Counted from the stretch's first letter, positions 38,952 through 48,741 are shown. The stretch is 64,000 bases of DNA from Streptomyces sp. P3 (GCA_016893485.2 JAFEKX020000001.1:7209501-7273500); one strand, 5' to 3'. Notes: generated by a model not told the origin, from the letters alone. Numbers and translations are program-made.

Positions 38952-39506
38952 CGTGGGCGCGGGACGGGAACACCTTCTCGACCAGCACCCGGTGGGTCTC
39001 GGCGTCGGGGTCGGCGACGCCGTCGGACAGGACGAGGACGCGGTAGTCGCGGTCGGCCGCGTCGATGACCGTGGACAGGACCACGCCGCTGGTGCTGATG
39101 CCGGCGAGGACCAGGGTGTCGATGCCGCGGTCGCCCAACCGCTCGTGGAGATCGGTGGTCGAGCCGGAGCCGTAGCGGATCTTGCGGACGACGATGTCTC
39201 CCTCCTCCGGTGCGATCCGGGCGTCGAGCTGGGTGGCGTCGTCCTCGTGGTGCAGCATCTTCGCCGCGGCGACCGCGCTGAAGGACTTGTTGGTGTCCGG
39301 GACCGCCGACCAGTCGTCCTCGGTGAAGGCGACACGGACGTAGCCGATGGTGCCGCCGGCCGCGCGGACCTCGGCGATGGTGTCCTTGACCCGCTCGACG
39401 AGGGCGTCGGAGTCCGGGGCGATCGGGACGATGCCGTTCTGGAAGTCCATGACCAGCAGGGCGGTGCGCTCGGGGGGGGTGATCGTGGGGAGGGAGGGGT
39501 GCTCAC
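38812..39506 (-). CDS. Isochorismatase-family hydrolase
   Basis: About 230 residues as drawn. ALLVMDFQNGIVPIAPDSD holds the first catalytic Asp; GDIVVRKIRYGSG holds the Lys. The third position, normally Cys in nicotinamidase-type members, reads LAGISTSGVVLSTVIDAA, so Gly replaces the nucleophile, as in true isochorismatases. One missing C near 39478 was bridged to reach the GTG at 39504-39506, preceded by AAGGAG. The conserved part ends at VIDTTALRQLLRA (about 38935). The remaining 40 residues are proline-rich, antisense to the sigma-factor end, and may be an artefact of a further frame error. Confidence 0.78.
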
Positions 39507-39550
39507 GCGCGGTTCTCCTTGATGGGGTCTTGCGGGGGCCAGGGGTGCGG

Positions 39551-40965
39551 TCAGGTGGTCGGGGTGGTGCGGCCCATCAGACGGCGGTCCAGGACGGTCA
39601 GCAGCAGGACCGCGAGGCCCGCGCCGACCAGGACGAGGCCGAGGATGTGCAGGCCGTGGTCGGTCACTCCGGTGCGGAAGACGATCCCGCCGATCACGGC
39701 CGAGGTGATCGTCCCGAGGTAGCCGAAGGTCCTGAACAGGCCGGAGGCGGTGCCTATGTGGTCCGGCGGCGCCTCCAGGTAGAGGGCCGTCTGGTTGCCG
39801 ACCGTGGTGGTCGCCGAGGCGACGCCGAAGACCAGGGACACCAGCACGATCGCGATCGCCGGGCTGTGCGAGTTCAGCAACATGATCCCGGCCGAGCCGA
39901 TCAGCATGGTCACCGCCGCGACGACCAGCGGGCCGCGGATCAGATTGCGGCGGGCGAGCGGGCGCGAGAGCAGCGCGGACACGGCGCCCATCGGCAGCAG
40001 CAGGAGCCCCGCCGCCACGCTGGACAGCCCGTGCGCGGCCTCCATCCACTGCGTCACGCCGTACATCACGGTGTACGTGCCGAGCAGGGTGAGGGCCTGG
40101 CGCAGATAGGTGCGGGTGAGCGCGCCGTTGGCGGCGAGGCCGCGGAAGTCGAAGAACGGGGCGGGCCTGCGCAGCTCCCACCAGACCGTGGGCACCGCGG
40201 CCACGGCGAAGACGGCGAGCGTGCCCCACTCGATCCGGGGAGGGCCGTCAGAAAGATGACCAGCGCGCTCATCGACACGGCGAAACCGACGATGCCGGGC
40301 AGGTCGATCCGGTCGGCGACCCGGCGGAAACCGTGGTCCACGCGGTCGAGCGGCGGGTCCGCGGGCAGCCAGCGCACGGCCATCACCATCGCCGCCAGCG
40401 TCACCGGGATGTTGATCAGGAAGGCCCAGCGCCAGCCCGCGGCACCGACCAGCAGCCCGCCGATCGGCGGTCCCACGGCGGCGGTGGCCATGCCCGCGAT
40501 GGCGATCCCGCCGAGGACTCCGCCCGGCGGGGCGTCGAGCCCGGCGTCCTGGGCGCGGCGCCGGATCAGCACCATCGCGCAGGGGAACGCGGCCGAGGTG
40601 CCGATGCCGACCAGCACCCGGGCCACGGTCAGCATCGCCAGGTTCTTGCCGAGGCCGCCGACGACCCCGCCGAGCAGCACCAGCACGATCCCGAACAGGA
40701 AGATCCGGCGCGCCCCGAGCACCTCCGCCAGCTTCCCGGCGGTGGGCTGCGCCACGGCGCTGGCCAGATAGAGCGAGGAGACGAGGACGGCGGTGCTGCC
40801 GACCGCGACATGCAGTTCGGTGGCGATCGGCACCAGCGCGGTCGCGATGATGGAGCTGTTGACCGGGTTGAGGCCCGCGCCCACGTAGAGCGGGGTGGTG
40901 AAGGTCCACGCGAAGGGCTTGCGCGCGACGGCGGCCGTTTCGGTGTCGGTGCCCTCGGTGCTCAT
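39551..40965 (-). CDS. MFS drug-exporter-type transporter
   Basis: About 470 residues with roughly 12-14 membrane helices. It begins MSTEGTDTETAAVARKPFAW and contains LNPVNSSIIATALVPIATEL, the helix-1 signature of DHA2-type exporters. It also has AQPTAGKLAEVLGARRIFLF (motif A) and IAGMATAAVGPPIGGLLVGA (motif C). One break near 40247 was bridged. It is second in an operon with a MarR regulator, whose stop overlaps its start by four bases (ATGA). This suggests a regulated efflux pump. Confidence 0.9.
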
Positions 40966-41429
40966 ATGCCGTCGGCGTTCAGGTCGACATCGGCGAGGCG
41001 CTCCAGCAGCTCGATCGCCCTCTCCACGTCCTCGCGCTCGCCCGGGGTGACCAGATGGTCGATGGCCCGGGCCAGGAAGGAGGCGCGACCCGCGAGCAGC
41101 TTCTCGACCAGCTCGGTCGCGGACGGGTCGGCGCTCATCAGCTTCTTCCGGCCGTCCCGCGCGTCCGGCTCGCTGCGCACCAGCCCGGCGGCCTTGAGCA
41201 CGGCCAGGCTCTGCGCGATGGACTGCGCGCTGACCCGCTCCAGCGTGGCCAGCCGCGCCGCGGTGACAGGGCCTTCCCGTACGACGCTCGCCAGCACGCC
41301 GAGCTGCGTGAGGGTCAGGCCGGTCGCGTGCTGCCCCGACTCCGCGCGCAGCCGGGCGCGGAGCCGGGCCATCGCGTCATTGAGCCGCTGCGCCGTCGCG
41401 ACGGACTGCCGCGGGGGGTTCGTGGTCAT
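40962..41429 (-). CDS. MarR-family transcriptional regulator
   Basis: 155 residues, intact. The start is taken as MTTNPPRQSVATAQRLNDAM. The winged helix appears as LTLTQLGVLASVVREGPVTA, LERVSAQSIAQSLAVLKAAG and VRSEPDARDGRKKLMSAD (wing). An in-frame ATG at 41465 would add 12 residues but lies within the operator palindrome. It probably represses its own operon with the MFS pump and is released by a small ligand. Confidence 0.9.
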   Translation of the reverse strand: MTTNPPRQSVATAQRLNDAMARLRARLRAESGQHATGLTLTQLGVLASVVREGPVTAARLATLERVSAQSIAQSLAVLKAAGLVRSEPDARDGRKKLMSADPSATELVEKLLAGRASFLARAIDHLVTPGEREDVERAIELLERLADVDLNADGI

Positions 41430-41440
41430 GTCCCCAACGT

Positions 41441-41482
41441 AAAACTGCACAAGCAACTTCGCCAAGTTACTTGTGCAGTTTT
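41441..41482. promoter_or_regulatory. Long MarR operator palindrome
   Basis: A near-perfect inverted repeat with 19-bp arms: 41441-41459 (containing ACTGCACAAG) and 41464-41482 (containing CTTGTGCAGT). There is one mismatch and a 4-nt centre, CGCC. Internally AACTT/AAGTT form a second half-site pair. It ends 11 bp before the MarR start. Confidence 0.8.
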
Positions 41483-41534
41483 GGCTGTCTACTGGATCAC
41501 ACGGCCAACCGGCTCCGATGAACGCCCCGCTGGA

Positions 41535-42455
41535 TCACACCGCCAGGTGCGCGGCGAAGAAGTCGTCCAGTTTCTCCACGGCAGGCGTCACGTACTCCTC
41601 CTTGTCGTAGAGATCGACGTGCGAGGCCCCCTCGATCCACGCCAACTCCTTTGACCCGTATGCCTTTTGGTACGCCTCCACGCTCATCCAGGACGTCACG
41701 GCCGCCCGCCCCACGATCAGCAGCAAGGGCCGCGGCGCGATCAGCGCGACGGACGCGAACGTGTCGAAGGCGGCGATGCGGTCCACGCTGGTCCAGGTCA
41801 GCGACTTGGCCGAGCGGGGGTGCCGGGCGCGCGGAGTGCAGTAGTACTCCCAGCCGTCGTAGACATGCGGACCGCCCGCACGCGCCTCCTCCTCGGTGGC
41901 GGGGAACACCGGGAAACGCCGGACGTCCGCACCCCGTGCCTCGGCGGTACGGGCCTCGGAAGCCGCGGCCAGCATGCCCGCCACGACGGCCGGGTCCTGG
42001 GTGCCGTCCGCACCGAGCCGGAACTGCCGTGACATGTCTGCGGCGCTGACCGCGCCCACGGCCCGGATGCGCGGGTCGGTCGCGGTCGCCGCCAGGGCGT
42101 AGCCGCCGGAGGCGCAGATGCCCAGCGCCCCGATCCGGTCCGGGTCGACCTCGTCGAGGGTGCTCAGGAAGGAGACGGCGGCCTTCAGGTCCTCGACCCG
42201 CTGCCCCGGATCCTCCAGACCGCGCGGCTCGCCCTCGCTCTCGCCCTGGTAGGCGGCGTCGAAGGCGAGCGTGACGAACCCGCGCTCGGCCAGCAGACGG
42301 GCGTACAGCCCGGAGGCCTGTTCCTTCACGCCGGTGCCGGGATGCCCGACCACGATCGCGGGCCGCGGCGACCCGCCCCGCGCCTCCCCGTCCGGGGTGT
42401 GGAGATGCCCGGCGAGCTTCAGGCCGGCGCTGAGAAAGGTGACATCGGTACGCAT
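41535..42455 (-). CDS. Alpha/beta hydrolase (DLH / YcjY-like)
   Basis: 306 residues, intact. The start MRTDVTFLSAGLKLAGHLHT is typical of the group. The nucleophile elbow is IGALGICASGGYALAATA (Ser about 128). The acid region is PRPLLLIVGRAAVTSWMS and the His is in EGASHVDLYDKEEYVTPAVE. The active site is complete. Enzymes of this group hydrolyse small esters or xenobiotics. The gene is divergent from an XRE regulator 143 bp away, which likely controls it. Confidence 0.88.
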   Translation of the reverse strand: MRTDVTFLSAGLKLAGHLHTPDGEARGGSPRPAIVVGHPGTGVKEQASGLYARLLAERGFVTLAFDAAYQGESEGEPRGLEDPGQRVEDLKAAVSFLSTLDEVDPDRIGALGICASGGYALAATATDPRIRAVGAVSAADMSRQFRLGADGTQDPAVVAGMLAAASEARTAEARGADVRRFPVFPATEEEARAGGPHVYDGWEYYCTPRARHPRSAKSLTWTSVDRIAAFDTFASVALIAPRPLLLIVGRAAVTSWMSVEAYQKAYGSKELAWIEGASHVDLYDKEEYVTPAVEKLDDFFAAHLAV

Positions 42456-42598
42456 GGGGATGCACTCCAGTCGCGAAGGGGGCCGGATGACGGCCGTGCC
42501 CCCACCGTCGCTCCGCCCCACCCCGTGCCACCAGGGACGGCCCTGCCTATGCGGTTCTGTACCAGGCACGCGCCCGCCGACCCGAGCACACTGGACCC

Positions 42599-43473
42599 AT
42601 GGCAGACCGTGACGAGCCGTCCCCCTCCGGCAACGAACTGGGCGACTTCCTGCGCGCCCGCCGAGCGGACCGCGACCCGCGGCAGGCCGGCTTCCCCGAC
42701 GACGGCAGCCTGCGCCGCGTGCCCGGACTGCGCAGGGAGGAACTGGCCTTCCTCGCGCACGTCAGCGTCGACTACATCGTCCGCCTGGAACAGGGCCGCA
42801 CCCGCCGGGGCTCCCGTGCCGTCCTGGACGCCCTGGCCGACGCGCTGCACCTCGCACCGGACGAGCGCACCTACCTCTTCACACTGGCCGAGGTCGCGCC
42901 GGGCGCGTCCCCCGCCTGCCGGGTCGCTCCGAAGTCGCCCCGCGGCTACGGCAGTTGCTGGACACCATGCACGACATCCCCGCGATGGTGCTGCACCGGG
43001 GCATGGACGTCCTCGCCTGGAACCGCGCCGCCACCGCCCTGCTCACCGACTTCGGCGCCGTGCCCCCGGCCCGGCGCAACCTGATCCGGCTCACCTTCCT
43101 GGACCCCGACTTCCGTGCGCTGTACGCCGATTGGCCCCGGGCCGCCCGCGAGTGCGTCGCCGTGCTGCGCATGGAGGCGGGCCGCACCCCGCACGACCCG
43201 GCACTTGACGTCCTGATCGCCGAACTCACCGCCCACGACCGGGACTTCCGCACCTGGTGGGACGAGCATCAGGTGCGGGGTCCGCGCCAGCTCACCAAGG
43301 CGTATGTCCATCCGGTCGCCGGTGAACTCACCCTGGACGTCCAGCAGTTCACCGTCGACACCCACCCGGAGCAGTTCCTCGTCGCCTACACCGCCCCACC
43401 GGACTCGCCCTCGCAGGAGGCGCTGCGGTTCCTGTTGCAGTGGGCCGGTCTCACCGGCGCGCAGACGGGCTGA
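42599..43473 (+). CDS. XRE-family regulator with MmyB-like ligand-binding domain
   Basis: About 291 residues. Helix-turn-helix: LGDFLRARRADRDPRQAGFP, RVPGLRREELAFLAHVSVDY and IVRLEQGRTRRGSRAVLDAL. Two breaks at about 42910-42935 lie in the linker. The C-terminal MmyB-like domain (RLRQLLDTMHDIPAMVLHRG, VLAWNRAATALLTDFG, DFRTWWDEHQVRGPRQLTKA, LVAYTAPPDSPSQEALRFL) is a PAS-like fatty-acid-binding fold. A CACACT box 6 nt before the ATG suggests a leaderless start. Its divergent neighbour is an alpha/beta hydrolase, a common regulator-target pair. The stop directly abuts the stop of the truncated dehydrogenase. Confidence 0.87.
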
Positions 43474-44090
43474 TCAGCCGCCGACCGGTGCGCCCGCCAC
43501 CGCCGAGGTGCCGGGCAGGGGAGTGCGGGCGGTCCGTTCGGCGAGGACGTCGAGGATGTTGTCCACGGCCAGGTCGACCATCGCGGCCCGGGTCGCCTCC
43601 GTCGCCGAGCCGACGTGCGGCAGCGTGATCACGTTCGGCTCGGCCACCAGCGGGGACAACTCCGTGCCCATCGGCTCCCGTTCGAAGACGTCGAGCCCGG
43701 CGGAGTGCAGCCGCCCCTCGCGCACGGCGTCCAGCAGGGCCGCCTCGTCGATCACTCCGCCGCGCGAGGTGCTGACCAGTGTGGCCGTCGGCTTCATCGC
43801 GGCCAGTTCGCGGGCCGAGATCAGATGGCGGGTCTCGTCGGTGAGCGGCACGTGCAGGGACACGACGTCGGCGTCGGCGAGCAGCGCGGCCAGGCCCACC
43901 GAGGTCGACAGGTCGTCGTCGGGGGCGTACGGGTCGTGGTGGATCACGCGCATCCCGAAACCGTGGGCGCGGCGGGCGACCGCGCGGCCGATCTGGCCGT
44001 AGCCGACCAGGCCGAGGGTGGCTCCGTGGACGTCCTGGCCGAGGTGGTCATGCATCCGGAACAGTTCCCAGGAGCTCGCGGGCTGGACCC
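43474..44090 (-). pseudogene. 5'-truncated D-isomer 2-hydroxyacid dehydrogenase
   Basis: About 205 residues of the NAD-binding half are present: LGQDVHGATLGLVGYGQIGR (Rossmann GxGxxG), VIHHDPYAPDDDLSTSVGL, VSLHVPLTDETRHLISAREL, STSRGGVIDEAALLDAVREG (catalytic Arg), GLDVFEREPMGTELSPL and LPHVGSATEATRAAMVDLA (catalytic His). The N-terminal ~100-110 residues of the catalytic domain are missing. Upstream of about 44090 the frame enters sequence belonging, on the other strand, to a membrane protein. The C-terminal end is complete, with TGA at 43474-43476. A deletion, or an assembly join, has removed the 5' part. The product would not be functional. Confidence 0.75.
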
Positions 44091-44094
44091 TGGC

Positions 44095-44545
44095 GGGCCG
44101 TGAACGCGGCTTCCCGCTCGTCGTCACCCTCGTGATCGCCACCCAGGCCGCCCTCCACTCGGCGTTTTCCTGGCACAGCCCACGACAGGGCAGTCGCCGG
44201 CCATGGACATGGGGTCGGCCGACATGGGGTCCATGCACATGGGCTCCATGCACATGGGCGCCATGGACTCCATGGATATGGGTCATATGTCGGCCACCAC
44301 CACAGACCCGTCCTCGACCGGCATGCTCGCCGCGCACCTCCTCGCCGCCCTGCTCTGCGGTCTGTGGCTGGCCCACGGCGAGCGCGCCGCGTTCCGCGTC
44401 CTGCGCGCCGTGGCCACCCGACTCGCGGCTCCGCTACGACTGCTGCTCGCACTCCCCGCCCCGCCGCACCGCCCGCGACTCCGCCCGCGCCGCCCCCGCT
44501 CCGAGCGGGTGCCGCGCCTTCTCCTTCTCGGCCACGCGATCACGG
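44095..44545 (+). pseudogene. 5'-truncated Met/His-rich integral membrane protein
   Basis: The frame opens without a plausible N-terminus at the junction near 44095: GFPLVVTLVIATQAALHSAF (one helix). About 30 residues of repeated MDMGS, MHMGS and MDSMDMGHM follow at 44203-44290, then a further helix, GMLAAHLLAALLCGLWLAHG. A proline/arginine tail follows. Related Streptomyces membrane proteins carry the same Met-rich loop between helices and precede an ECF sigma factor. The Met/His string looks able to bind Cu(I). The first helix or helices are lost. A frame error near 44170 and an unclear end near 44540 make the boundaries approximate. Confidence 0.55.
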
Positions 44546-45056
44546 CGACCCCGCCGCCGTCGACGACCTCGTACGCGCGCTGCACCGCGACGTCCTGCGC
44601 TACGTCTCCCACCTGTGCGCCGACCCGCAGGCGGTCGACGACCTCGCCCAGGACACGTTCCTGCGGGCGCTCGGCAGCCTGCACCGCTTCGAGGGCCGTT
44701 CCTCGGCCCGTACCTGGCTGCTGTCCATCGCCCGCCGCGCGGTGATCGACAGCTACCGCCGCGCCGCCGCCCGCCCCCGCCTGTCCGACGTCCAGGACTG
44801 GCAGCTCGCCGTCGAACGGGCCCAGCCCCGGGGCCTGCCCGGCTTCGACGACGCCGTGGCACTCCTCGGCCTGCTCGCCCCGCTCCCGGACGAACGCCGC
44901 GAGGCGTTCCTCCTCACCCAACTCCTCGGCCTGCCCTACGCGGAGGCGGCGGAACACATCAACTGCCCAGTGGGGGCGATCCGTTCGAGGGTCGCCCGAG
45001 CGCGGGCGACCCTCGTGGACCTGCTGGCCGAAGGGGGAGCCGTTCCCACCCTCTGA
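44544..45056 (+). CDS. ECF RNA polymerase sigma factor, 5' end unresolved
   Basis: About 170 residues of clear ECF sigma sequence. Region 2: DPAAVDDLVRALHRDVLRYV, AQDTFLRALGSLHRFEGRSS and ARTWLLSIARRAVIDSYRRA. Region 4: LLAPLPDERREAFLLTQLLG, YAEAAEHINCPVGAIRSRVA. The stop TGA is at 45054-45056. No start codon with a ribosome-binding site lies in this frame just before region 2. The preceding bases belong in another frame to the Met-rich membrane protein. Either the first codons are lost at a junction or a missing base hides a start near 44512. It probably regulates, or is regulated with, the membrane protein. Confidence 0.75.
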   Translation, partial: GDPAAVDDLVRALHRDVLRYVSHLCADPQAVDDLAQDTFLRALGSLHRFEGRSSARTWLLSIARRAVIDSYRRAAARPRLSDVQDWQLAVERAQPRGLPGFDDAVALLGLLAPLPDERREAFLLTQLLGLPYAEAAEHINCPVGAIRSRVARARATLVDLLAEGGAVPTL

Positions 45057-45065
45057 CCGGGGCCG

Positions 45066-46799
45066 CTAGCGGGCGGTGAGGCTCCACAGATGGTCGGCCG
45101 TCCCGTTGTCGTCCCACTGCAGGACCTGCGCCCCGGAGGCAGTACTCATGTTCGTCACGCCGAGCAGCAGCCCGCTGTTGTAGTTGGCGATCTTGTACGT
45201 GCCGTCTCCGGCCGGGATCAGCTGCCAGAGGTGGTCGGCGGTGCCGTTGTCGCCCCAGATCAGGGCGGTACCGCCGGCCGCCGTACCGGCGTTGGTGATG
45301 CCCAGCAGCAGCCCGCTCGCCTTGTTGCCGATCTTGTACAGCCCGGACCCGGCGGCCGTCAGCGTCCAGGACTGACTGCCGCCGGTGCCCGACGCGGCCT
45401 GAACGACCGCCGTCCCCTGGGCGGTTGCGGCCCCCTGCGTGTCCAGCGCCAGCCCACTGTTCTTGTTCCTGATCTGGTACGTCCCCGCCAGCAAGGCCGA
45501 GGTCCCGGTGGGCGTGACGACCAGGTGGTAGCCGTCGGAGGCGTTCATGGCGACGGGCACGGTGATCGAGCCGTTCGTCACGGTGTAGGTGGTGTCGGAG
45601 ATGGTGACCGGCGCGGCCACCCCCGTGGTCCGCCCCTTCGACGGCGTGTACTCCAGCTTGACGTGCACGGTACTGCCGAAGCCGGACAGCGACCCAAGCC
45701 CGTTCACCTGCACGGCAGTTGAGCCCGCCCCGCCCCGAAGACGACACTGATCTGCTTCCCGTCGCCGGTCAGCGCGGCGGCGCCGTCGATACCGGTCTGG
45801 GCCGGGGAGTGGTGGTGAGCATGGTGCCCGACAGGTCGCCGTACCACTTGTAGAGCCAGTACGACGCGTTGGGCGAGCCTCCCGTGTCGGTCAGGGTGTC
45901 GCCGAGGGTGCCGTAGTGGTTCCAGAAGGCGAGTTCGGCGTCATGGACGCCCGCACGCTCGAACTTGGCGACATAGCCCACCAGTTGGCCCGGTACGCCG
46001 ATCTCGCCCGTCGTGCCGTACTCCTCGATCGAGATCGGGCGCGGGCTGATGCCCAGGCTCGCCTCGAGCGCACGGTACGCGGCCACGTGCGCGGCGATGC
46101 TCTGCGAACCCTGCAGCTCGTGCCAGCTCACGATGTCGGGGAGGGTGCCGCTCGCCTTGGCGTCGGTGAGGAACGTGCTCATCCAGCTCTGGTTCCACGC
46201 CGAGTAACTCGGTCCCTGGACCGGCGTGTTGGCATCCTTGGAGCGGACCTCCTTGTACGTCGTCGCCCAGCCGGCGTCGAACGCGCCGGCCGCCGAGGTG
46301 TTCCAGGTCCAGTCGGGCTCGTTCCACAGCTCGTACGCGGCGATGTTGGTGGCGCCGGAGGACTTCACGGACGCGACCTGCTTGTCCACGGCGGACAGCC
46401 AGTCACTCCAACTCACCCACTTATAGGGAAGTTCGGATACCAGTCGGGCATTCTCACCACCACCTTCGCCCCGGCCCGTGCCGCCTTCGACGCCACGACG
46501 AGCGCGTCACCGGCGGGCTTCGGCTCACCGTTCGGCAACTGGGCGCCGCCCGGCGCCATCTGGACGAAGGTGTTCGGCTTGAGCGGGGTGACCAGGCTGT
46601 CGGCGGGGGTGCTCGCGTCGGCGAGGCCGTAGAGGCTGCCGGTCGCCACATGCGTGACCGGCCGCAGGGTGGAGGCCGCGTTGACGACCAGGGTGGTCGC
46701 GGCGGTGGGGGCGGCCTGCGCTGGGGCGGTGCCGCCGAGTGCGGCGGCGGCCGTGAGGATCGCGGCACCGAGGACGGCTCTGAGGGATGTGCGGCTCAT
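45066..46799 (-). CDS. Secreted clan GH-A glycoside hydrolase with C-terminal ricin-type lectin domain
   Basis: About 578 residues. The signal peptide is MSRTSLRAVLGAAILTAAAA ending APAQA. The catalytic barrel has AAYELWNEPDWTW, the N-E-P acid/base motif of clan GH-A. SPRPISIEEYGTTGEIG holds the likely nucleophile Glu, and WHELQG lies between. A linker domain (VNGLGSLSGFGSTVHVKLEY, a beta-sandwich) is followed by a CBM13/RicinB module with QIRNKNSGLALDTQG and two further repeats ending TADHLWQL and TADHLWSL. Breaks near 46416 and 45750 were bridged. It should act outside the cell on a plant glycan, possibly arabinose-containing given the neighbouring ABC and GH127 genes. The GH family number is not certain (GH39-like at best). 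Confidence 0.82.
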
Positions 46800-46938
46800 G
46801 ACATGGATCTCCTCAGGAAGGGGTTGCGCCGGTGGGGAGTTGAAAGGCAAGTCGGGGCAGGTCGGTCGAAGGGGAAGCCGGTTGGGGAAGCCGGTTGAGG
46901 GGAAGTCGGTTGGAGGTGGGAGTCGGCTGGAGGTGGGG

Positions 46939-47747
46939 TCAGTCCTTCACCGCGCCCGCGGTGACGCCCGCGGCCACATAGCGCTGGGCGAGGACCAGGA
47001 GGACGGCCGCCGGGACCGACGCGACGACGGCGGTGGCCATGATCGCGTTCCACTCCTGGTTGTTGTTGCCGATGTACTTGTAGATGCCGAGCGTGATCGG
47101 CCTCCAAGTACCGCCCCCGTCCAAGGTGTTGGCGAAGACGAAGTCGGACCAGGCCCACAGGAAGCCGAACAGCGAGACCGTGACGACCGCGTTGCGGCTC
47201 AGCGGCAGGACGATCGACCGGAAGGTGCGCCAGGTGCCGGCGCCGTCGATCAGCGCGGCCGAGATCAGCTCACCCGGGATGCCCGACATGAACGCGGTGA
47301 AGATCATGACGCCGAACGGCACGGCGATGGTGGAGTCCGCGATGATCAGCCCCCACCAGGAGTTGAGCAGCCCGAGGTCGAGGAAGATGCCGTAGAAGCC
47401 CATCGCCATCACGATCCCCGGGATCATCTGGGCGATCAGCAGGGCCAGGCTCAGGGCGCCCCCGGCACGCGGCCGTAGCTTCGCCAGCGCGTAGCCGGCC
47501 GGGGCGGCGATCACGAGGGTCAGGGCGACCGTGCCGATCCCGATCAGCAAACTGGTGCCCAGATAGGGAGTTGGTCGTGCAGCACCGCCCGGTAGCCCTC
47601 GAACGTGGGGTGCAGCGGGAGCAGGTCGGGCGGTGACTTGCGCATGTCCTGCTGCGGGGTGAGGGACACGTTCAGCATCCAGTACACCGGGAACAGCATG
47701 AGCGCCGTGAGGAGGAGACCGATGACGGTGCAGCCGCGCGCTCTCAC
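46939..47747 (-). CDS. Carbohydrate ABC transporter permease (MalG type)
   Basis: About 269 residues with six membrane helices. It starts VRARGCTVIGLLLTALMLFP and contains NVSLTPQQDMRKSPPDLLPL. The EAA loop is AALIDGAGTWRTFRSIVLPL, which contacts the ATPase. The C-terminus is AGVTAGAVKD. One break near 47545 was bridged. The GTG start overlaps the stop of the other permease (GTGA). No ATP-binding subunit is encoded in the locus, so it probably uses a shared MsiK-type ATPase, as Streptomyces sugar importers do. Confidence 0.92.
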
Positions 47748-48738
47748 GTCTCCTGCCTCCTCTGGACGCGGATGTACAGCAGCCCGAAGACGAGCGCGAT
47801 GAGGATCAGGATGTTGCCGACGGCCGCCCCCGGCCCGAACTTCGGCAGCAGCGTGCCGAATCCGAGCTGATACGACCAGGTCGCCAGCGTGGACGACGAG
47901 TCGCCCGGCCCGCCCTTCGTCATGATCCAGATCAGGTCGAACACCTTCAGCGTGTAGACCAGCCCGAGCAGCACCGTGATCGCCGACACCGGCCGCAGCA
48001 GAGGAAAGGTGATCCGCCGGAACCGCTGCCACCCTCCCGCCCCGTCCAGAGCGGCGGCCTCGTACAGCTCCGCCGGAATGTTCTGCAACCCGCTGTACAG
48101 GATCACCAGATTGAACGGAATCCCGATCCAGACATTCGCCACGATCACCGAAAGCAACGCCCAGTCAGGCGAGGTGAGCCACCCGACCGGTTCCACCCCG
48201 ACGAGATGAAGCCCGTAATTCACCACCCCCGACTCACTGTTGAACATCCACGACCACGTGGACGCCGACACGATCAACGGCAACAACCACGGGATCAGAA
48301 ACAACGCCCGCAACGTCGACGCCAGTCGGAAGTGCCGGTTGAAGAACACGGCGAGCGCGAGCCCGATCACGTACTGGAAGACGATCGACACAAAGGTGAA
48401 GATCATGGTGTGCCGCAGCGCCGGGCCGAACGACGGATCATGCAGCACGGTCGAGAAGTTGCGCCACCCCGAATACGGCGCATTCCCTGCACAAACGACC
48501 GAACGGTGTAGTCGCGCAGGCTCAGATCGAGATTGCGGTAGAGGGGATAGGCGTAGAAGGCGCCGAGATAGGCGAGCAGCGGGGCGACGAAGGCGAGGGC
48601 GGTGATCCGGCTTCGAAACGCGGGCCCCCTGCGAACTCCCCGCTGCGCCGGTGCCCCGAAGGGGCGCGAGGCTGTATCGATATGCGGCTCCGCCGCGGGG
48701 CGCGACAAGCCCCCACCGACCCGCAGGTTCACAACCAC
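47744..48738 (-). CDS. Carbohydrate ABC transporter permease (MalF type)
   Basis: About 331 residues. Helix 1 (ITALAFVAPLLAYLGAFYAY) precedes the FNRHFRLASTLRALFLIPWL region and WSWMFNSESGVVNYGLHLVG. The EAA loop is EAAALDGAGGWQRFRRITFP. It ends YIRVQRRQET. One break near 48492 was bridged. The GTG at 48738 has AAGGGG upstream, just after the binding-protein stop. The ~30 residues between this start and the conserved part coincide with a dispersed-repeat-like hairpin region, so they may be an addition and the true start is uncertain. Confidence 0.9.
48653..48696. repeat. Streptomyces dispersed hairpin repeat (REP-like)
   Basis: Two small hairpins, GCCCCGAAGGGGC at 48653-48665 and GCGGCTCCGCCGC at 48684-48696, flank GTATCGATATG. 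This arrangement recurs in many Streptomyces intergenic regions, as I recall. Here it lies within the start of a permease gene. Confidence 0.45.
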
Positions 48739-48741
48739 AGG

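Noticed and set aside
44330..44543. Extended N-terminus of the ECF sigma factor from an upstream GTG near 44364
   Set aside because: The added residues are Arg/Pro-rich and are the out-of-frame reading of the membrane-protein gene.
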